Shown piece after piece: positions 40,329 through 49,671 of a DNA stretch of 64,000 nucleotides. Location of the stretch: the NCBI GenBank assembly GCA_012295225.1, contig WMKK01000022.1:1-64000 (forward strand), written 5' to 3'. How positions within the stretch are numbered: position 1 is the stretch's first letter; the number at the start of each line of letters is the position of its first letter. A model generated the notes under the pieces. That model was given only the letters and a program-made list of their open reading frames with translations, ran no database searches and had not been told where the DNA came from. The position numbers and the translations under genes are program-made. The stretch is from Ostreococcus mediterraneus (lineage: Eukaryota > Chlorophyta > Mamiellophyceae > Mamiellales > Bathycoccaceae).

Positions 40329-41813
40329 ATGATTCAGGGTGGCTGGAAGCGTCGACGTGGCTTGCAAACGTGTTCGCTTCCCTCGGGTTGTAGTGCTCAC
40401 GCAACTTCCAAACTGGTGACGAGGGTTGTCGTCGGAGTGCTCGTTGCGATCGTTGTCGTTCTCAAGTGGCGTGGCAATGCATTGTCAGTCAGAGCTTCAT
40501 CGTTGTCACGCGCACGAGTGGTGCACGTGTTAGGAAATCGTTGTATTCAGTGGCGCGTGCCTCGCGACGAAGAAGTTTCTGGAGATTCGATCATCTATGT
40601 ACAGTTGAAGCGAGCACACACCAAGTGCATACAGCACAGGGACAAAACAGCAGTGGCGGTTGACAATAATCAAATTACATGTGGACAACGGGAAACCGAG
40701 TTCTGTGCGTCGAAAATTGTAAAGTACTTGAAACTCAATTATGACGTGGATTTGAAAACCTCGGTACTAGTTTGCGTAGACTGTAGCGGTTCATTAAAGT
40801 TATTCTTGAGCCAACGATTTGAGACGTCGATCAGCGTGCCTGCGCGCGATTATTCTCAGGCTACTTGGTTGCATTCCTTGGGACTGAATGTCCTGAAAAA
40901 TTGGCCAAAAGTAAAATTTGAAATCAACGTGATCACGACGTGTAGGGAGACTCTCTATCCGTTACTAGAAGAGCTTCGCGAAACATTTTTTATTGGTGAT
41001 CAAGTAAACTTAGAAATCGCCGCAGAATCTACAGCAATCAAGGATTGCCTGGACTATATTGATGACTATGATTGGCCATATGGTTTCAAACGCGTTCGCC
41101 ACCGACTCGTGTCGTCTGGGGGACCACAGATCGCTATTCCTGAAGCCGTCAGACCTTTGCCAGTCGAAAACAGTTATTCCGTTTTGTTAGAAGATGACGT
41201 TATGATTTCGCGCCAATTTTACAGCTGGCTCAAATTTGTGGGTCTCCAGTTGGCGGACGTCCAAAACGCACGCAAGCACAGATACTTTTCCATCAGTTTG
41301 TACACGCCTCGAGTGCTCGAAACGGGTCACGCGCGACGCGACAAAATAGATTACGAGCAGCATGGTGTCAAACGTGGTGGCATTTTTGGATTTGAAGTCC
41401 CCTGCAGTTGGGGTGCGGCTTTCAACGGGGTGTACTGGAAAGAGGCTCTTTTGTATTTTCAGACGAGATATGACGAGGAGCAAAAACCAAGACGGATCAT
41501 TATTCCTCGAAGCAGAGTGACTGGTTGGAGAGGTTCGTGGAAAAAGTGGCTCATAGAACTTGGATACACCCAACATTGGACTACAATCTATCCGATTTTC
41601 CCGAATGAGACTAGTTTCTCCACGAATAAATTGATGGTTGGCGAACACATAGGTCACGTCACCGAGGAGATGCGTCGCAACTACACTGTACCGCTGTTCA
41701 CAAGCTCAGTATGGTTTGAACAGTTGAGACGGACGAATCTATTTGTAGAAAAAATAACAGCGTTCGACGCATTTTTCACGCCTGTGGTGGAATGGCGTTC
41801 TAGTTCTGATTAA
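40329..41813 (+). CDS. Plant-type GT2-like glycosyltransferase, type II membrane
   Basis: 494 residues with an anchor at about 29-46. The recognisable core is VITTCRETLYPLLEELRETF followed by SYSVLLEDDVMISRQFYSWL, where EDDV is the metal-binding motif. RYFSISLYTPRVLE and a VPCSWGAAFNG acceptor-side block come later. This is the pattern of plant 'glycosyltransferase family protein 2' proteins such as Arabidopsis At5g60700; their sugar donor is not known to me. Probably in the Golgi with the other transferases. The next gene is convergent, about 215 bp away. Confidence 0.75.
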   Translation: MIQGGWKRRRGLQTCSLPSGCSAHATSKLVTRVVVGVLVAIVVVLKWRGNALSVRASSLSRARVVHVLGNRCIQWRVPRDEEVSGDSIIYVQLKRAHTKCIQHRDKTAVAVDNNQITCGQRETEFCASKIVKYLKLNYDVDLKTSVLVCVDCSGSLKLFLSQRFETSISVPARDYSQATWLHSLGLNVLKNWPKVKFEINVITTCRETLYPLLEELRETFFIGDQVNLEIAAESTAIKDCLDYIDDYDWPYGFKRVRHRLVSSGGPQIAIPEAVRPLPVENSYSVLLEDDVMISRQFYSWLKFVGLQLADVQNARKHRYFSISLYTPRVLETGHARRDKIDYEQHGVKRGGIFGFEVPCSWGAAFNGVYWKEALLYFQTRYDEEQKPRRIIIPRSRVTGWRGSWKKWLIELGYTQHWTTIYPIFPNETSFSTNKLMVGEHIGHVTEEMRRNYTVPLFTSSVWFEQLRRTNLFVEKITAFDAFFTPVVEWRSSSD

Positions 41814-42029
41814 GTCGGTAGACAGTCATTTGCTTGTACGTGTAGCACATCGTAATAAATCACACTCGAGTGAACAAATGCAGCGACTGTACGCGACAAG
41901 CAAATGAAAGTACGTCACGCATTTATCACGTCATTCAAATTCTTTGTTTACCGTGATGACCTTTGGAATGTGCTATTTTCTGTTTCTGTTATTACACAAT
42001 ACTTCACAAACGAGTATGATTGACGTTTA

Positions 42030-43076
42030 CTACAATAACTTGGATCGGATCGTAACGAGTTGATGTCGCAGGCGCTCAACCGCTTGAATTGAATCAGCGC
42101 TATCCTGGATGTGACTAAAGTCCAACTCTTTCAAATCGAACTCCGTGCCATGTACGAAAGAGTCCCCCATGAAGCGTTCTTCTGCATTCGCTGTGAATGC
42201 GACATCATTGTATATCAAGAGCTGCGAATCTAGCAACTCTGGAATCTGTCGCATGCACTCGTCTCTCGCGTTAACGTGTCCAGGTCTATTGTAAATACCA
42301 GTCTTACCACCAAAATCAATTTTTGTAGAGTCTCGAATATAAATGGGCGATTTATTCGAAAGAGACGTCACTAAATAATTCATAGCTATATCTTCACAGT
42401 TTCCTTTCTCGCGAACGTAGTCGCGTACGCTCGCGGGCATTTGGTTTGAATACGCGTCCAGGTACGCCGAGTCGAGCACCATGAATTTTGTGAGGATGAT
42501 CGAATAGCGATACTTGGGATTGGAATTGTAAAACGTCCCCTGAGACGTCACAGTGTGTGCTCGTGGGAATAAACCCACTATTTGTGTTTGATGTTTCATC
42601 CAGAGCGCGTGCGCGGCGTTCACAGTCCTTTCGTCGACGTAGATGTCGTCGTCGGCAATAATCACGCACCTTGACTCACGCAGAGGCGCGATGGGTAAAA
42701 ATCGATCGTTCAAATCGTCTGTTGGAGTCATGATGACTTCTATTTTGTCACCCAATCTCAATACACTTTTAGTATGAGAGAGGAAAAATTCTGGGTGCTG
42801 CTTGGTATTGCCCCACACGACGCGCACCTTGTTCACAACCTCCATGGCTGAATAATGCAAAGCAAGCGCAGTTAAAACGTGCTCTCTTGAGAATCCATTT
42901 AAAACCATAGTACACGAAGACGTCACACCACCAACACGTCGTTCTGAGGTGATCTTTGCGCTCACAAAACACAGCGCACAAAGGAGAAGAGTTCTCGTGA
43001 AAAATTTCCTCACCACCGCCTTGGACGAGCGCTTCCCTTTCACCACGCGCTGCTTCCAACGTAAAGTGTCAATCAT
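42030..43076 (-). CDS. GT64 (exostosin C-terminal type) glycosyltransferase
   Basis: 348 residues with an anchor at about 25-40 and a single GT64 domain. It begins CTMVLNGFSREHVLTALALH and has VRVVWGNTKQHP, the DXD-type motif IIADDDIYVDERTV, GLFPRAHTV, YSIILTKFMVLDSAYLDAY and NCEDIAMNYLVTSLS. GT64 is the C-terminal domain of animal EXT/EXTL enzymes, which add N-acetylglucosamine in heparan sulfate. In plants and algae it occurs alone and acts on other glycans such as GIPC sphingolipids. A separate GT47 enzyme, the other half of EXT, is at 52560. Probably Golgi. Confidence 0.85.
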   Translation of the reverse strand: MIDTLRWKQRVVKGKRSSKAVVRKFFTRTLLLCALCFVSAKITSERRVGGVTSSCTMVLNGFSREHVLTALALHYSAMEVVNKVRVVWGNTKQHPEFFLSHTKSVLRLGDKIEVIMTPTDDLNDRFLPIAPLRESRCVIIADDDIYVDERTVNAAHALWMKHQTQIVGLFPRAHTVTSQGTFYNSNPKYRYSIILTKFMVLDSAYLDAYSNQMPASVRDYVREKGNCEDIAMNYLVTSLSNKSPIYIRDSTKIDFGGKTGIYNRPGHVNARDECMRQIPELLDSQLLIYNDVAFTANAEERFMGDSFVHGTEFDLKELDFSHIQDSADSIQAVERLRHQLVTIRSKLL

Positions 43077-43753
43077 GTGACCCGATAACGCAAATAATAA
43101 AAAATGAATGCAATGCGCCTTTGTGCACGTAAAAGGTACGGTGACACAAGGAAATAAACACCCGCCGAGGTGCGGTGTGTGGAAATCCCGCCGCGTGGGT
43201 GCACACCCTACACCACTCCGTTTGCCGTCGAGAGACTGTTTTGTTACGTGCGTGCTGAATATTTAATACACATATTTCCATACAAACCATCTACAGTGGT
43301 ATGGATTTTACCAACGTTAATACTTTTCACTCTACAGTATTGCGAGCGACGCGCACAATGCAAAACATGGGGGCTCCAATTCGTTCGAAGTCGCATCAAA
43401 TGGTGCTCCACAGGCGTCGCCGGGGCATCGTCGCGCATGAAAGTCACTGTGATAGTGAGGAAAATAAATTAATCGCAACCGTTTCACGCGCATCTGTGCG
43501 CGTTGTGCGCGTGTAGAGTATTGAATTAGCTTGTCTCGTGGCGTCGTTCAAAAGCCGCTCTTGTCTAGGGCATTCCATGTTCGTGGCAGTGAGTTTGATA
43601 TCTGCTCATCTAAACTAAAAATCCTTACTTCTCGGCGTTTTCATGATCAAGTGATACTATGGTGATATTTCTATCACATTGTTAGTGTCATGCTATATTA
43701 CACTTTGATCCGAACAACTTAAAGGGACGATAAAGCCTGCGTAAGTACTCGCC
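43077..43753. other. Intergenic, no gene seen
   Basis: 677 bp, GC-rich near the GT64 start and AT-rich towards the FkbM gene. Small imperfect palindromes near 43645-43700 (for example GTACTCGCCTCACGAGTAC at 43745-43763). No gene is supported. Confidence 0.4.
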
Positions 43754-44413
43754 TCACGAGTACTTGGGATTGATCCACACTTCGTTATTCGCTCCCACGT
43801 TTTGCGCAAACATGCAAAACCCTTGCTCGTACAAGTATTTTCGAGTAGAAGGATTTGAGGATTCATCTACAGGACGCATTTCAACCTAGATAACGAATGT
43901 TTGTACAGCTTGAAAATCTAGCTGTTCAAGGACCACTAGCTCCATGCCTTCTACATCGAGGCTAAGAAGGTCCAGCTTACTGATACCAAATCTTCTTAAA
44001 ACATCGTTTATCTGAATACAAGGCACACGTGATATCCTCCCTTGCTGTTTCTGACTGTGCACGACAGTTTCGCCCGCCGTTGCACCAGAGCCATAGATTT
44101 CCATAAAGTCCCCGTGTTCACAAATTGCGGCGTGTCGCGTCAGTGATGTAGACCCTTGTCCACGATTTTCTTCTAGTGCGGCAAAGTTTGGGGTCGATGC
44201 CTCAATCAGAACACCCTTCCACTGAAGAGCTTTCTCAAAAATGTACGAGTTTGAATACCGAATTCCGTCAAGAGCACCAAGCTCAAGGAAAGTGCCGGGT
44301 CTGGAAAAGACGCCAGCGTGAAAAAAGTGCTCGTACAACCAACGATCTTCTCGTTTTTGACTGAGCCAGCCGCGCGACTTATTGTAGGGCGGGGCTAAAT
44401 GACTGACATTCAA
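43754..44413 (-). pseudogene. FkbM-family methyltransferase with an in-frame stop
   Basis: A SAM-dependent methyltransferase of the FkbM (Methyltransf_21) family, which O-methylates sugars and other small groups. The SAM site is TFLELGALDGIRYSNSYIFE, followed by WKGVLIEASTPNFAAL and the conserved KLDLLSLDVEGMELVVLE. The frame stops with TAG at 43886-43888 after TFVI. The same frame then continues for 43 codons with a family-like end (VEMRPVDES..., YLYEQGFCMF, NNEVWINPKYS) to a TGA at 43754. So it is a nonsense allele of a ~220-residue protein, or a TAG read-through or sequence error. There is no anchor. The large transposon starts about 100 bp upstream and may have displaced its promoter. Confidence 0.8.
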
Positions 44414-44720
44414 CGATATAGAAGCTAGGAGTGCTTGAATCTCGTATCAGTAGGGGTGGGGGAAATTTTACCCGCAAGATGCAAGTGCAAAATTGCAGGT
44501 GCAAATTGCAGCAGTACCCTATTTCCCTAAGCATCGCCTGAAATTTCGATTTCTTGAGTTATAATTGGTCGATGAGTGGGTCAAGTGCAAAAAAGGCGTT
44601 CAGATTGCGGGAAATTCAAAAACGACGCACAAACGGCGTGCAAATGCGCGCGCGAAACGACGGCGCGCGCGCGCGCCGTGAACGCGCGAAACGATCGCGG
44701 CGGGCAGTGGGTGATACAAC

Positions 44721-46574
44721 ATGGCATTGATGAACACTCCTGCGCCGGCGAAGCTCCCAACAACGACGCGATGTGTGTGTGGGTGCGTGAAGCGTGGCGA
44801 TGGTCTTGGTCATTTCATCACGTCCGTGCGGGACGATGCCGACATTCGCACCGTAGTGCGCACTCTGCGACCTGATTTGTCGCCTACAGAGCAGCGTGCC
44901 ATGGAAAGTAAAATACGTACACGCGCTGCACAAGCTTGGATTAGCACGAGGCACGTCCCGCCTGAGCATAAGCGCTGGTCACAGTCGGGACAAACATTGC
45001 TTTTGAATGAGGGGCGTTTGCACGTTTCTTACGACCCCGTCTGCGTCGAGCCTACGAGGAAAGGTGAGACCCTGCGCGCGCCTGCGCACTACAAGAAACC
45101 CCTCACGCCATGTGCGGCGGCTAGCGGCGGTAGGGCGCGGTCGGGGCGAACGCCGCGCGTCTCTGAAGGCGCACGTGGCGTACTCAGCGAGTTGAACGGC
45201 CGCCGGTCGAAGCGCACGAGTAGCGGCGCGGCACGACGCGTTGAGTGGGCGAACGATGCCGTAGAGGACACGAATGTACGAAGCAAAAAGTCTTCAACGG
45301 CGTCGTCGACTGCCAGCCGCTCGTGCAGTAACGTCGTGAAGAGATTGCGCTACGATGCGGACGCTGTAATCTCCAACGATGAGCTACGTTCGGACGTGGT
45401 TGAGAAGACGCGCATCATCGCCGATGACGAAGCGCAAATCGCACACTTGACCGAGATGGTCAAGGCAAAAGCGCTCATGATAGACGCTTTGTTGGACGAG
45501 AATCGATTGCTGGAGGAGAGAGCACTCGAAGCGTCGCAACTGGGCGAGTGTTTCCGTGAACCTTTGTTGTCGATGGCGCGTTTGAAAAGCGATGATGTGT
45601 TGGGTGACAAGTGCAAGGAGTTGACGGGTTGGCCGAACCGCGCGTCGTTCGTTGCGCTTTGGGAATACGTGAACGGTGGAGAGCATAACATCACTGATTT
45701 AGCCACGCAATACCGAAGCGATCGGCCACTCGATGAGGGCGTCACGCGGCAATCTCGCCGACGCAAATTCACGCGCGAGGACGCGTTCTTTTATTTTTGG
45801 TTCGTCATGAAAACCGGCGTGGACGACAGCGCGGCGGCGCCGTTGTTTGGAATATCGTCGGCGACCGCACACCGAAGTCGTTTAGAGATGACTCATATAA
45901 TGCACGCGCACATATGCCGCGAATGTCGCCCGCCAACGGCGAGTGAAGTCTACCTTAATCAAGACCCCAAAGTCGAGGCGGTCTACGGGGCGAAGCCGTA
46001 CGCGCTTAAAGACGCCACGGAGATTCCGGTACAACGCCCTTCGGCGTCCTCGGCACACAGGGCGATGTATTCATCTTACAAGAGTCATACTACGGCAAAG
46101 TTTCTGATAGCGATCTCCGCCGACGGCCTTGTCGTGTTCTGTTCTGACGGCTATGGTGGGCGATGCTCAGACAAAGCGGTCGTTGAAAACAGTGGTGTCT
46201 TGGACGCCATTGCAAGCGCTGGTATCGACGTCCAACTGCCGAACGGCAAGAAAGCACCACTTCATGTGCTCGTGGACAAGGGTTTTGATGATTGTATGAT
46301 GATAGCTTGCAGAAAAAACATCAAACTCGACGCGCCGACGCGAAAGTTTAACGGGCAGCCCTTTACCGATGGCGACAAGATTGGAGACCGCGCGATATCC
46401 ACGATTCGCGTACACGTAGAGCGCGCAATGGGGAGTCTCAAGCGATGGAAGGCGATGCGCGGGGGAACAACTGTTCAGCATTTATCAATTCTTCACATGG
46501 AGGTTCGGATCATCACCGTATGCGCCGTCAACTACGGTTTGAGTCTCATGCATGATCATCCCGACCCATCGTGA
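44721..46574 (+). CDS. DDE transposase (DDE_Tnp_4 type) of the two-gene transposon
   Basis: 617 residues. The N-terminus has a cysteine motif (RCVCGC) and a later TRHVPPEHKRW, which may be a decayed THAP-like DNA-binding domain. Residues about 230-280 form a predicted coiled coil (VVEKTRIIADDEAQIAHLTE, then ALMIDALLDENRLLEERA). A helix-turn-helix segment with FTREDAFFYFWFVMKTGVDD and GISSATAHRSRLEM follows. The catalytic triad fits D431 (KDATEIPV), D519 (LVDKGFDD) and E567 (HVERAMGSLKRW). The YSSYKSHTTAKFLI and VVFCSDGYGGRCSD blocks match the family. The 3' end overlaps the convergent nuclease gene by 29 bp. It should excise and integrate the element. Confidence 0.85.
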   Translation: MALMNTPAPAKLPTTTRCVCGCVKRGDGLGHFITSVRDDADIRTVVRTLRPDLSPTEQRAMESKIRTRAAQAWISTRHVPPEHKRWSQSGQTLLLNEGRLHVSYDPVCVEPTRKGETLRAPAHYKKPLTPCAAASGGRARSGRTPRVSEGARGVLSELNGRRSKRTSSGAARRVEWANDAVEDTNVRSKKSSTASSTASRSCSNVVKRLRYDADAVISNDELRSDVVEKTRIIADDEAQIAHLTEMVKAKALMIDALLDENRLLEERALEASQLGECFREPLLSMARLKSDDVLGDKCKELTGWPNRASFVALWEYVNGGEHNITDLATQYRSDRPLDEGVTRQSRRRKFTREDAFFYFWFVMKTGVDDSAAAPLFGISSATAHRSRLEMTHIMHAHICRECRPPTASEVYLNQDPKVEAVYGAKPYALKDATEIPVQRPSASSAHRAMYSSYKSHTTAKFLIAISADGLVVFCSDGYGGRCSDKAVVENSGVLDAIASAGIDVQLPNGKKAPLHVLVDKGFDDCMMIACRKNIKLDAPTRKFNGQPFTDGDKIGDRAISTIRVHVERAMGSLKRWKAMRGGTTVQHLSILHMEVRIITVCAVNYGLSLMHDHPDPS

Positions 46575-48756
46575 GCGGGTTGAACTCGTGGTACTCGCCA
46601 GTTCGCCGCGCTAAGGCGTGTGCGTACGCGCACTCCCGCTTCCCTCGAGCATAAAATAGTGCTTTAAAAAACGCATTGCGCACATCAGTCAAATCCATGT
46701 CTCGTATCTTGAGTGCAGCGTCGTCGGAGTACACTTTGTATGCGACGCGCGGATCCTTCGTCTCTTGACACCCTCGCGTGTTCGGTGTGTCGCTCGACGC
46801 CTTGCGCTTCGACCGCAACGGCATGCAATGTAGCGGGGCGTATTCATCGAATTGTTCTTGACTTCGAACGCCGCTGGTAGGGATTTTCCAGGCCGCCGGG
46901 ACGCCGGTGCACGTCGGCTCAGTCTCGCCCCGATCGATGGTTGCGAAGGCATACGCGGCGATGATGCAGTGCACACAAAACGGCTGAGCGCCGCCGCATG
47001 CCGCGATACAATCACAGATTCCATACACGATGTCCCTGACATGCGGGCGGTGATTCCTGTCGGCTCGCTTGAACACTGCGAGCCCAAGATAAACGCGGCG
47101 TGGCTTCTTTTGGTAGGCGCTCGCATCGATGCTTACGCGAAACCAGTCGATCCAGTGCGTTGCCGCACAACTTTTGTGCGGCGTCCACATCTTAGCGCTC
47201 TTCCAATCCTTCTGTGACTTCAACCTATCTTTTGCTCTCTTCATCACACTTTCCCAGTTCACTGCGTGGCCGTACTCGCCCGATTTCAGCACGTGATACT
47301 CGATCACCGATTCGAGTAAAACCGCGCCTGTGCGTCCAATCACGTTGAGGCCGTCCCAGGGCTCGGCGTCAGACGGCGGCTTCACGTCATCTAGACCATC
47401 TGGAAAATGTTGCGCGTAGAGTTTGTCGTATAAAGCAAAAAGTTGTGCGTTGTTTCTGCCCTTCGGATCGCGTACTGTCGGCTCGCGACCCATGAGGCGC
47501 GACATCTTTGTCAGCTGCTGATGATGGTGGACGTCGAGCTTCTCGTCCACTGGCACAGCCACGGACGTCGTGCCCACCTCCGACGCCCGCGGATCCGAAA
47601 ATCCAGCCTTGACTCCCACAGCTTGCAAGTACGTCCTTATTTCTTCCTTACCGATCGACGGCGTGTTCACCGTCACGCCACGGGCGAACGTGCTGCCGGG
47701 CACGTGATGTGTTTGAAGGGGTTGCGTTTTGAGTTGTTGCTTCGCGGCATCGCGTTCACCTTGGAATTCTGAGTCGTCGCTCGCTCCGGTTTCCACGTTC
47801 ACGTCGCCACGGGCGAACGCGACCGCGTCGAACAAACACTTTACAACGCCCTGCGTGGCATTTCGTCGCTCAGAGTATCGCGACCCGTCGAGGAGGACGC
47901 GTTTCCCTTGCGCAATGTCAAACACGATGGGTGCGCGAAAGTTTGCGAGCGCATCGTTCAGGGATTTGACGATGTCGTCCTCGTCCACAGTGACGCCGCC
48001 GATTGCTTTTAGCAGCCGAGCGATCGCGATGGTATCAAACGTATTATTTTGCAAAGCTTGTCTCAGTATCTTGCCGCATTTGCCAGCAGCGACGCCGTTC
48101 CACGCGATATAGTCGCAGCCCGCAACGACGCTCCAAAGTTGAAACGCTTCATGCGCGCGCGTGGCATGCACGCGTTGCAACACACCTGCGTTCGACTCGG
48201 CGTCGGTAAACGTCAAACTCTGGTACGTATCAATACACCAATACCTTGCGCATACGCCGCAAGGGTAGAAGACGACGTCATACACGTACGCATCGCAGCC
48301 GAGCGCGATGTAGTCCGAGTCACATCCCATGATGATGTCGATTTGCTTCATGCGCTGCATGTACACAAGCTGCGACTCGGCCTCGTACGGCGCGACAATG
48401 CACTCGATCTCTTTCTGCCGAAGATATAAAATTAATTGTCTTTGCATATCCCACGTTCGCACGAACGTCTGTGTCTTTCTCCGCTCGCACACGGTCGCCA
48501 ACTTCGACGGAGGAACTTCACCGTCAAACACAACGACTATAGACAGTTTGTCGTTCCGTAACTTCTGCAGTTTGTGAAAGCACGAATAACATAACGCGCC
48601 GTATTGCTCCTGTCCTATGTCATTTCCGTGAGTGTTTCCTACGAGGTGCAGGAGCCACGACGCGTCGACGCCAACGATACGCCCGGCGCAATGATCTCTC
48701 AAGCGCACGCGCGCCGTTTTAGGAGCGACGAGCGCGTGCAATCCGGCGCTCCCCAT
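46546..48756 (-). CDS. XPG/FEN1-type 5' flap nuclease with SWIM-like motif (transposon-encoded)
   Basis: 736 residues. The first ~330 form an XPG/FEN1/EXO1-like nuclease. All seven acidic metal ligands of FEN1 have counterparts: D31 (GVDASWLL), D78 (VVFDGEVPPSK), E125 and E127 (VAPYEAESQL), D146 and D148 (GCDSDYIALG) and D215 (VAGCDYIAW, before the H2TH-like turn). After a linker, the C-terminal part has a CxCx8CxH SWIM-like zinc motif (ICDCIAACGGAQPFCVHC, about residue 580) and a downstream PTCTGVPAAWKIP. That combination is known upstream of YqaJ nucleases in ISL2EU elements. Flap nucleases cut 5' branches; here it may process transposon ends or gap-repair intermediates. Such a gene inside a DDE transposon is unfamiliar to me. 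Confidence 0.85.
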   Translation of the reverse strand: MGSAGLHALVAPKTARVRLRDHCAGRIVGVDASWLLHLVGNTHGNDIGQEQYGALCYSCFHKLQKLRNDKLSIVVVFDGEVPPSKLATVCERRKTQTFVRTWDMQRQLILYLRQKEIECIVAPYEAESQLVYMQRMKQIDIIMGCDSDYIALGCDAYVYDVVFYPCGVCARYWCIDTYQSLTFTDAESNAGVLQRVHATRAHEAFQLWSVVAGCDYIAWNGVAAGKCGKILRQALQNNTFDTIAIARLLKAIGGVTVDEDDIVKSLNDALANFRAPIVFDIAQGKRVLLDGSRYSERRNATQGVVKCLFDAVAFARGDVNVETGASDDSEFQGERDAAKQQLKTQPLQTHHVPGSTFARGVTVNTPSIGKEEIRTYLQAVGVKAGFSDPRASEVGTTSVAVPVDEKLDVHHHQQLTKMSRLMGREPTVRDPKGRNNAQLFALYDKLYAQHFPDGLDDVKPPSDAEPWDGLNVIGRTGAVLLESVIEYHVLKSGEYGHAVNWESVMKRAKDRLKSQKDWKSAKMWTPHKSCAATHWIDWFRVSIDASAYQKKPRRVYLGLAVFKRADRNHRPHVRDIVYGICDCIAACGGAQPFCVHCIIAAYAFATIDRGETEPTCTGVPAAWKIPTSGVRSQEQFDEYAPLHCMPLRSKRKASSDTPNTRGCQETKDPRVAYKVYSDDAALKIRDMDLTDVRNAFFKALFYARGKRECAYAHALARRTGEYHEFNPLTMGRDDHA

Positions 48757-49031
48757 GGACGCGCGACGCGCGATTTACGGATACTAAGGCAGAGAATATG
48801 TCAAAATAATTGTTTTAAATCGGTTAGTGACGCCGCCCCGCCCGCCGCGATCGTTTCGCGCGTTCACGGCGCGCGCGCGCGCCGTCGTTTCGCGCGCGCA
48901 TTTGCACGCCGTTTGTGCGTCGTTTTTGAATTTCCCGCAATCTGAACGCCTTTTTTGCACTTGACCCACTCATCGACCAATTATAACTCAAGAAATCGAA
49001 ATTTCAGGCGATGCTTAGGGAAATAGGGTAA

Positions 49032-49668
49032 GGCTGAAAAAGAGATTGCTATATTTCTATAATTTCACGCCGAATGTCCGAATATTTATAGGATTATAGC
49101 CCTCGGCCAAGTCTATAATTGAATTATAGACTTGGCCGAAGTCTAAAAAAGTCTATACTTATAGCGTTTAGGGACACAAGTCTTGAGTTAATCGACCAAT
49201 TAATTTAGCCGTTTTCCGTTGCGAAAAGAGATTCATTGGTGCGCCACGGGAAGCGCCACATATGCGCCATCGCGCGCGTTTCTCTGCACCTGAACGTTCC
49301 ATCATCGTACCGAAAGCATTTGTGACCGTCTCCGCACGCGCGCGCGTGTCGCGCGCGTCATTACGCGCACGTGTATATTTCAAGCAAAAGTGACCATGTC
49401 ACAGTACTGTTTGTGCATAGAATCGTGTAAACGTAAGTGCTCCATCATCAGGGCGCGCAGCTCCAAGCCCTGAACGACAAAAGAAGCGCGGTAGTTGACG
49501 CGTTGTTTAGCTCGTTTTGCGCGTCTTTTGGCGCGCGCGTCTGTCGTCGGGCGCTATTTTAGTCGTCGGGAGAGTTATAGAAATCTCTTTTCGCACTTTT
49601 CCGAGGTCTATAAATCCGCGCCGAATGTCCGAGAAAATTATAGAAATATAGGAATCTCTTTTTCAGCC
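49032..49668. mobile_element. Harbinger-type miniature element, copy A
   Basis: 637 bp with ends GGCTGAAAAAGAGATTGCTA and the complement of GGCTGAAAAAGAGATTCCTA, flanked by TAA on both sides (49029-49031 and 49669-49671). That is the 3-bp TWA duplication of PIF/Harbinger. It contains a minus-strand 71-codon frame shared with copy B and a 35-bp palindrome (49104-49138). It inserted exactly at the right end of the two-gene transposon. Confidence 0.8.
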
Positions 49669-49671
49669 TAA

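Larger units (their letters stand above)
44515..49030. mobile_element. Two-gene DNA transposon with 191-bp terminal inverted repeats
   Basis: The TIRs 44515-44705 and 48840-49030 are essentially perfect, starting TACCCTATTTCCCTAAGCAT. They pair position for position (sum 93545). TA at both outer ends suggests a TA target. Inside are two convergent genes filling almost the whole element: a DDE transposase and an XPG/FEN1-like nuclease. Near-identical TIRs, two long open frames and the absence of decay imply recent activity. The nearest architecture I know is ISL2EU/IS4EU, which pairs a DDE transposase (often with THAP) with a YqaJ nuclease carrying a zinc-type motif; here the nuclease type is different. 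Confidence 0.9.

Noticed and set aside
45089-45772. Minus-strand frames inside the transposase gene
   Set aside because: Shadows of the long plus-strand transposase frame, with no family features.
44515-49030. Considered a Polinton/Maverick-like element because of long TIRs and a nuclease
   Set aside because: No capsid, protein-primed polymerase, ATPase or retroviral-type integrase is present; the two genes are a DDE_Tnp_4 transposase and an XPG-type nuclease.
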